Below, piece by piece: positions 58,212-64,000 of a DNA stretch of 64,000 bases. Source of the DNA: Rhodosorus marinus (taxonomy: Eukaryota > Rhodophyta > Stylonematophyceae > Stylonematales > Stylonemataceae). Where the stretch lies: positions 1,550,001 to 1,614,000 of the forward strand of contig JAMWBK010000002.1 of assembly GCA_029953675.1 (NCBI GenBank). The letters are read 5' to 3'. Positions within the stretch are counted from its first letter, which is position 1, and each line of letters opens with the position of its first letter. The position numbers and the translations under genes are program-made. A model generated the notes under the pieces. That model worked only from the letters and a program-made list of their open reading frames with translations, was not told the origin of the DNA and ran no database searches.

Positions 58212-58386
58212 ACTGGACGAGTCCGTTTACATATGCATATGACCAGGACGTCTTGGTGTGCGATGTCCCAGGTAGACTTCAATTCACCGAATACCCCCGG
58301 TCGCCTATTCAGATTTAACTTTGTAAATTACCTCGAGCTCATTCTGTCGCTCCTCCCAGCGCTTTCTAGTCAACCCATGAGTCTCA

Positions 58387-58862
58387 TCACCACTTGACAA
58401 CCGGGTTCTGCTTGAAGCTCCAGTAAGCATCGTTATTGTAGAATGAAATCTCTGCCTCAGCACTGACGCCTTTATCCTCAAGTCGATCGCTGTCTTCAAT
58501 AACCCAATCATCCCGATCCAAATTTACGACCAAGTTCTGATCCTTATACTGATGTGCAGAAAGTTGGTGGATTTTAAGGGTGTTCAAGTCTGACCTCCTG
58601 AGCGTGACAAACACCGACTCCTCAGCGATGCCTTTGGTCATCGAACCAAGTAAATAAAGCACAGAAAACGACCTCGTTCAGGCTCTGTATCGAAATTGAT
58701 TTCTGTGATTTCTTTTTGTTCGTTTTATTGCTAACGTTTCAGGATGTTGGCCTTCAGCTCGGCACCCGAACAGCTGAGGTCAACATCTCGCATCACCATT
58801 AGCTTAACATTTCGATACTCAAAGTCGCGAATTAGTCGAATAGTTATAACTACTCCGACCAT
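58387..58862 (-). CDS. UPF0538 (C2orf76-like) small protein
   Basis: Two exons, 58862-58736 and 58631-58387, 123 residues; the human homologue has about the same length. Exon 1 reads VVITIRLIRDFEYRNVKLMV then DVDLSCSGAELK; exon 2 has LNTLKIHQLSAH, LVVNLDRDDWVI, AEISFYNNDAYWSFKQNP and the conserved ending V-K-W. These blocks align in order with the UPF0538 family. The 104-base intron (GTTAGC donor, AAAG acceptor) restores the frame. The function of this conserved eukaryotic family is not known to me. The gene converges on EF-Ts with 175 bases between stops. Confidence 0.8.
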
Positions 58863-61334
58863 CGTCGAAAGCACCCCCTGGAATTCAATTCACCTTCAAT
58901 GTCCGAAATTGAAACAGTCCCCTCTACCAGCTGTCTCAACGCCCGGGGTACTCACGCCGTCTCGTCGACGCCCTACTCGACGTCCTGTCAACGTCTTTAA
59001 GAGCTTTTGACGGGAACCAATCCATGCAGGGAGTGTTGGGAAGAACGTATCCTCTCGCCAAGTGAGTCGCCGAAATTGGATCCGGTCAAGAGCGTTGAAG
59101 CATTCGGGGCGTTCTCCACGGGTAACATCGTGAAGCCTACGTGGATTTGGTTTCCAGCTCGTCCAGCATGGATGGGGTAGATTTGATTATGACAGGGGTA
59201 GCTTCGCAAGGTACGATTTGAAGAAGATGGAGTCGGGTGACGGAGTCGGGTGACGGAATCTGGAGCCGACCTGGTGGAAAGTCTCCTGAGACGACGGCGT
59301 TCTTTATATCTGTTCTAGCTCTCTACGGTTCTTGAGAAGATCATGATGGGGCTCCGAAAGCCAACCAAAATTTCAAGGTATGCGTTTGGAACCCGGCTTT
59401 CTGTTGGTATTGTCGGTTGTTTTGTTCTTGAACCTTTCATTGTCGCGGGTTTCGGTAGACGCATCGTAGCATTGGAAGATCCGGCTTTTATTTCCGTGCC
59501 GAGATAATTTTTTTTACCGGCGATGCAAGAAGAACGCATGTACTCTTGACTCCTATAAGTTGAGTTTGTGTCCATCAACTCTTTTGACCAAATCCAACAA
59601 CACCAATGGAGACTACATCTTTTTGTCTGAATCGAAGTTGGAGAATTGATATCTCGTCCGCGTCTTACTCGAGCTTGCGGTCTGTCTCTGTTGGACTGGA
59701 CAAAGGATAGATGCTAAACCGCTGCTCTATTGCCTTTGACAGGGTTGGCTCCTGGTCTATGACCTGCACGACAGCGCGAATTCATCGTTTCGAGGGGCCA
59801 CGTTTCGGGTGCCTCCGTGGCAGGAGCCTGACCTATCTGCTGCTCGAAGAACCTTGGGCTTACAGACTACTAGCTACCGGCTGAGGCAAGAGATGAGCCT
59901 CTCGACGCTCTGGTTTCTGGTTATGGGCAACGCAATTAAGTGCTTTTTATATTGAGCCGTCGAGATGGCGAACCTTGAGCAGATCTCGGTGGACTGAAAG
60001 GCGTGATGTTCCCAGTCCAGCGCCCTCAAAGCTTCCCAGTAGGGGGATGAGTGTTTCTTCTGTACCGTTTCCCCTGTCAAGCGGCTGAAGCGAACAAGTT
60101 TGGTACCAAGGACGGACGTATTGATTTCCGGCGGCATTTGGTGATGGAGTAAATTTTTAAACAGTCCTATGTGTTTCACGCTTGAACCCGCCCTCAAACT
60201 TGCATACCCAGTTTGGTCCAGTGATACAAACCAGTCCCGTCAAACATCTAGCGCCTGGAAAGGAGCTCAATCATTCAGAACCACGTTCAATCAATGTAGA
60301 AGCTAAAAAGTTGAGAAAACGAGATTTTGGCGGGAACTTCTCGGTTTTGATTGACTCGGCTCCGGCTTCTTAGAAATCTCTGATTCAATCTGATTGTAGG
60401 ATGATACAATCTACCCCTTTGGAAAAAGTCTGATTTTGTAAAAAACAAGTATTAGGAAGAGAGTTTCACTATTCAAACGAAAAAAATTATTTCGGTTTGG
60501 GTGTGTTGCCGAATAGCATTGGGACCATTGAGAACGCCAATGAACCCAACCTTTTAGAGAGGGTCACTCAAAAGGTCTTCGGAGAGTACTGTTTGTTTGT
60601 TTGTTCGTTTTTTCACGTATTTTGGGGGGTTTTGGATTTTCAAGTATTAAGGCGGTCTTTTCACGTTTCATACTTTTTGAAATATCCGCTCCTTTTGGAC
60701 TATTTTCATCGGTAAAAATGAACGAAGCAAGTCCTTTGTAAAAATAACTGTTTGGAGGGTTTTGCCTTTTTCCCCGTTATTGAGAAAGGAACGGAGGAGC
60801 CTCTGACTTTCGAATGTATGATTAACAACTATTTTTGTTTCAAAATATGATAATCCCAGATTGGGGTTTTCCAGGCCCGAAAGACCTCCTCAAGTTTTAG
60901 AAGTATTCATGACCCCACCCCCCCCCCTAGGTCATAATTGAGATTGAAAATATCTGCAATAATTGGAAATATTTGGACCATATTTCTGCCGTACGAATTT
61001 CCCTGATCAGGGGATGATCAAATTCTTTATATTGGAGCGAATGGCTTCCATTTGTAAAAAAAAATCTGAATAGCCGGGGGGGGGGGGAGTTTGGGAGATT
61101 CTGGTGTTTTTGGGGTGGTAGTGATATTAGGCAAAGAAAAATACAGAAATGAAGGGCTTAGGCGGAGTCAACTGGGAAGAACGTTGTGGGTGGGGACGTG
61201 TGTGAGATTGGGTGAGGAAGTGAGGGATTAGACAGGTGTAGTGACCGGGGATGTCCTTTGGGAATTGAACTAAGAGGAGGTGGAACATCCGGAAAGACAC
61301 ACGAAACTTTTTTCTGTTCGGATGAGCTGAGACC
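58863..61334. other. 2.5 kb intergenic with a topoisomerase II fragment
   Basis: No complete gene. At 59050-59095 it carries, in reverse orientation, a 46-bp piece identical to an exon of the topoisomerase II gene to its right. Long G and C runs occur at 60907-60918 and 61075-61088. Confidence 0.6.
59050..59095 (-). pseudogene. 46-bp inverted fragment of topoisomerase II exon 2
   Basis: The reverse complement matches 61864-61909 without a difference that I can see and encodes LLTGSNFGDSLGER, part of the ATPase domain. Flanks are unrelated. Far too short to be a gene. Confidence 0.85.
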
Positions 61335-64000
61335 ATGCTGGGACTGCATCGCCTGCGGTGGGGATTTTCCCACCATGGGTTCAGGCCCTTTGGATCGCGT
61401 GGATACACGTCGACTGCTTATCGGAGAAATGTCTCTGTCGATCCCTCCTCTATGTATCGCAAGCTTTCTCCGGTGGAGCACGTCCTCTTGAGACCGGAGG
61501 TCTACCTGGGAACTGTACAACCTGTGACTCGTATGATGTGGTTCCCGAAGAAGGTTGGGCACAACTGGAGAGTTCTACCATCAGAGGTCAAGCTTGTACC
61601 TGCTTTTGCGAAGATATTTGACGAAATCATTGTCAACGCCGCAGACAATTATCAACGGTGCGCTGCCAGCTTCCTAGCCGTGGTGTGAAAGGGTAAACGT
61701 TGACATGCTCCATTTCTGATTTCGCAGGGATCCGTCGACGAGTCGAATAGACGTCAACGTTGATCCAGAGTTGAACTTGATCAAGGTTTCAAACGATGGA
61801 CGTGGACCCCCGGTCACCGTTCACCGGCATGAGCAGGTTTACATACCCGAGATGATCTTCGGAACGCTCTTGACCGGATCCAATTTCGGCGACTCACTTG
61901 GCGAGAGGACAACAGCTGGCCGACACGGATACGGGGCAAAGTTGACAAACATAATGAGCACGGAGTTTACAGTGCATACTTCTGATCCAACCCGAAGGAA
62001 AACCTTCAGTCAGGTAGGTTCTTGCGTAGGATACAATCACATCCGTTTGAGCGACAGCAATGAACCGCAGTCCGTCTGATTCTGAGTGCAAAAATCCAAT
62101 GCTCCGCAAACAGAGTTTCTACAACAACATGAGAGATCGAAACAGTCCCGTCATTGAGGAAGGTCTTGCCCTTCAGAACTCCACCACCATTGAGTTTCGT
62201 CCTGATCTCGTTCGCTTCGGAATGCAGAGGCTGGACAATGACGCTGTGGAGTTCATGCGAAAACGGACGTGGGACATTGCCGCTTGTCTTGCTGATGAGG
62301 GTGTCCAGGTCACTTTCAACGGTGACAGGATCCCATTTACGAGTTTCAGAGACTACGCCGCTCTGCATGGACGGGTAAGCTTTTTCGAGATATCTTCGGG
62401 GAAGCGTGCAGCGTGCTCCGTTCCTAACCAAACTAGAGTGGTTTTCTAGGAACCGGTCTCAGATTCTTCGCTTATTTTTGGGAGCGGGCGGAGATTCCAG
62501 TACGGCATGAGGATTCTCAGCGAAGATGAGAGATCGCCGTTGGTAGGAGTCCAGCAAGTCAGTTTTGTGAACAGCGTTGCAACGTACAGGGGAGGGTCCC
62601 ATGTCCAACTTGTTCTTGAGCGGGTCCTCAAAGCGGCTGGAGCTACGCCTGAGGACAGGGTCTCCAACGCTATAGTCAGAAGCAATGTACTGCTCTTCGC
62701 GAAAGCGACGTTGGACAAACCAAGTTTTGAGTCGCAGAGCAAAGAAATGTTAACAACGAAGGTAACCGACACATGTTTTGGACTCTGCTGTATCTCGCTT
62801 CCCAACCGGACGTTCAGCTTCCAGGCCCTAACCACGAAGATGGACGAGCACTGTTGGGGCTTAACTCTTCTCGCTTTGTTCTTTTGAAAGCTTGACGAGG
62901 CTAGGAACAACCTTAAAATGGCGGCGCGGTTTATACCTGACGTCACGAAGAGCAGTGGGCTAGTGGAGTTGCTTGCGAGGGCCGTGGAGAGCAATTCCTG
63001 GAAAAATCTTCAGGCTACTGCGAGGACGAACAAGAAGGATAGAAAGCATCTTTTGGTGCCCAAGCTGGAAGATGCGTTGAAGGCTGGAAAGAACGAGGGC
63101 GATCAGTGCACTTTGATTGTGACCGAGGGTGACTCTGCGAAGGCCTTGGCAATGGCAGGCCTTGCGGTTATCGGCAGAGACATCTATGGCGTTTACCCGC
63201 TGAGAGGAAAAATGCTCAACGTCCGGGACCAAGCCACGAAAACTGTAGCGAAAAATGAGGTACCGTCTTTCACGGATGGGTTTCACAGGCAGGGCTTGCA
63301 TGGAAATACTGAACAGGCTTGTTCGCCGACTCTTGTGCTCCTGGTTAGGAACTCACAAATATTGTGCGTGTACTCGGCTTGAGATATGGAGTTGACTACA
63401 GCAAGCCCCACGAAAGAGCGACTCTACGTTACCGCAAGATCATGCTCATGACCGATCAGGATCATGACGGGCATCATATCAAGGCTTTGATGATGAACTT
63501 TTTCCATCACTTCTGGCCGGAATTGCTGCAGTCGAACTCCTTCTTCGAGACTTTCTCCACACCTATTGTAAAGGCGATCCACCCGAAGCTGTAAGTAGAA
63601 TACGAGGACTTGTCTGACGCCGGCGATAGTTCGGCAACCTAACAAGCAAGGTTTGTTTACTTTTCAGGGGTGTAACTCCATTCTACGACCTGAAGGCGGT
63701 GGAGGAGTACAAACAAACACTGGACCCTGCAACCCTTGAGGGAACAACCTTCAAGTACTACAAGGGTCTGGGAACGAGTACCAGGGAAGAGGGACAGGAG
63801 TATTTTCGGGACATTGATAACCATCGCTCTTCATTTAAGTGGACAGAAGGTAAGCACACTGTACACTAATTCAGTTTGTGTAGTGATGGCCTCCGGTTCT
63901 AATTGAAGCTCCGCGGTTCACAGGCGCTTCGGACCTGATTGATATGGTGTTCAGGCGTGACCGCACTCAGGAGCGCAAGGATTGGTTTTATCGCGAGAAT
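61335..64000 (+). CDS. TOP2: DNA topoisomerase II (eukaryotic type), 5' part, runs off the window
   Basis: Type IIA enzyme that passes one duplex through another using ATP. Visible exons: 61335-61657, 61728-62013, 62114-62374, 62450-62761, 62891-63259, 63349-63590, 63668-63849 and 63924-64000 (continues). GHKL ATPase: EIIVNAADNYQR (N-box-like), VSNDGRGPPV, LTGSNFGDSLGERTTAGRHGYGAKLTN (ATP lid). Transducer: YRGGSHVQLVLER and the conserved SQSKEMLTTK. Toprim: TEGDSAKALAMAGL, GVYPLRGKMLNVRD, MTDQDHDGHHIKALMMNF. Then KYYKGLGTSTREEGQEYF. Before the core there are about 40 residues, basic and without acids (MLGLHRLRWGFSHHGFRPFGSRGY), resembling a mitochondrial presequence; the catalytic Tyr region is beyond the edge. 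Confidence 0.95.

Overview
This is a nuclear genome window from a photosynthetic eukaryote, most likely a red alga. Genes are broken by short spliceosomal introns, mostly 40 to 145 bases, with GT..AG ends. Several proteins look plastid-targeted. The Rieske iron-sulfur protein of cytochrome b6f is nuclear encoded, and its N-terminus begins M-E-A-F-V-G; other putative plastid proteins here begin M-A-G-F-V and M-T-T-F-V-G. A phenylalanine close to the start is the known signature of red algal and glaucophyte transit peptides. The species cannot be named from sequence alone.

Layout, left to right: a complete nine-exon Argonaute (1.7-5.0 kb), followed by a strong hairpin in its 3' flank; a PPR protein (minus) divergent from a rubredoxin-domain membrane protein (plus); a TCAIM-like J-domain/DUF4461 protein and a ketopantoate reductase (both minus); a rearranged Ty3/gypsy-like element (12.2-14.5 kb) with one LTR, a frameshifted gag, a protease region and a 585-bp inverted copy of its own gag-protease segment; a BCL7-like acidic protein; a plastid HEAT-repeat protein; a polytopic membrane protein; a synaptojanin-like SAC phosphatase with diverged C-terminal domains; a TDY-type MAP kinase; a small plastid single-pass protein; an ABHD11-like hydrolase; and a plastid-type MscS channel with a repetitive tail.

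After that come petC (42.1 kb), a tandem pair of coiled-coil membrane proteins (47.5-53.7 kb) of which only the second keeps an AT-hook-like C-terminus, cytosolic-type PheRS beta, mitochondrial-type EF-Ts, a small UPF0538/C2orf76 protein, and the 5' part of a DNA topoisomerase II that runs off the right edge.

Genes are unrelated housekeeping or organelle loci with no operon logic. Links can be drawn by theme: plastid (Rieske, MscS, HEAT, rubredoxin, coiled-coil pair), organelle gene expression (PPR, EF-Ts, TCAIM-like), and RNA silencing (Argonaute plus a retroelement rearranged into a long hairpin). Long stretches at 29-32, 38.7-42 and 42.7-47.4 kb hold no gene I can recognise. Exon boundaries were placed by hand from reading frame, GT/AG signals and family similarity; each multi-exon model listed sums to a whole number of codons (topoisomerase II is partial).
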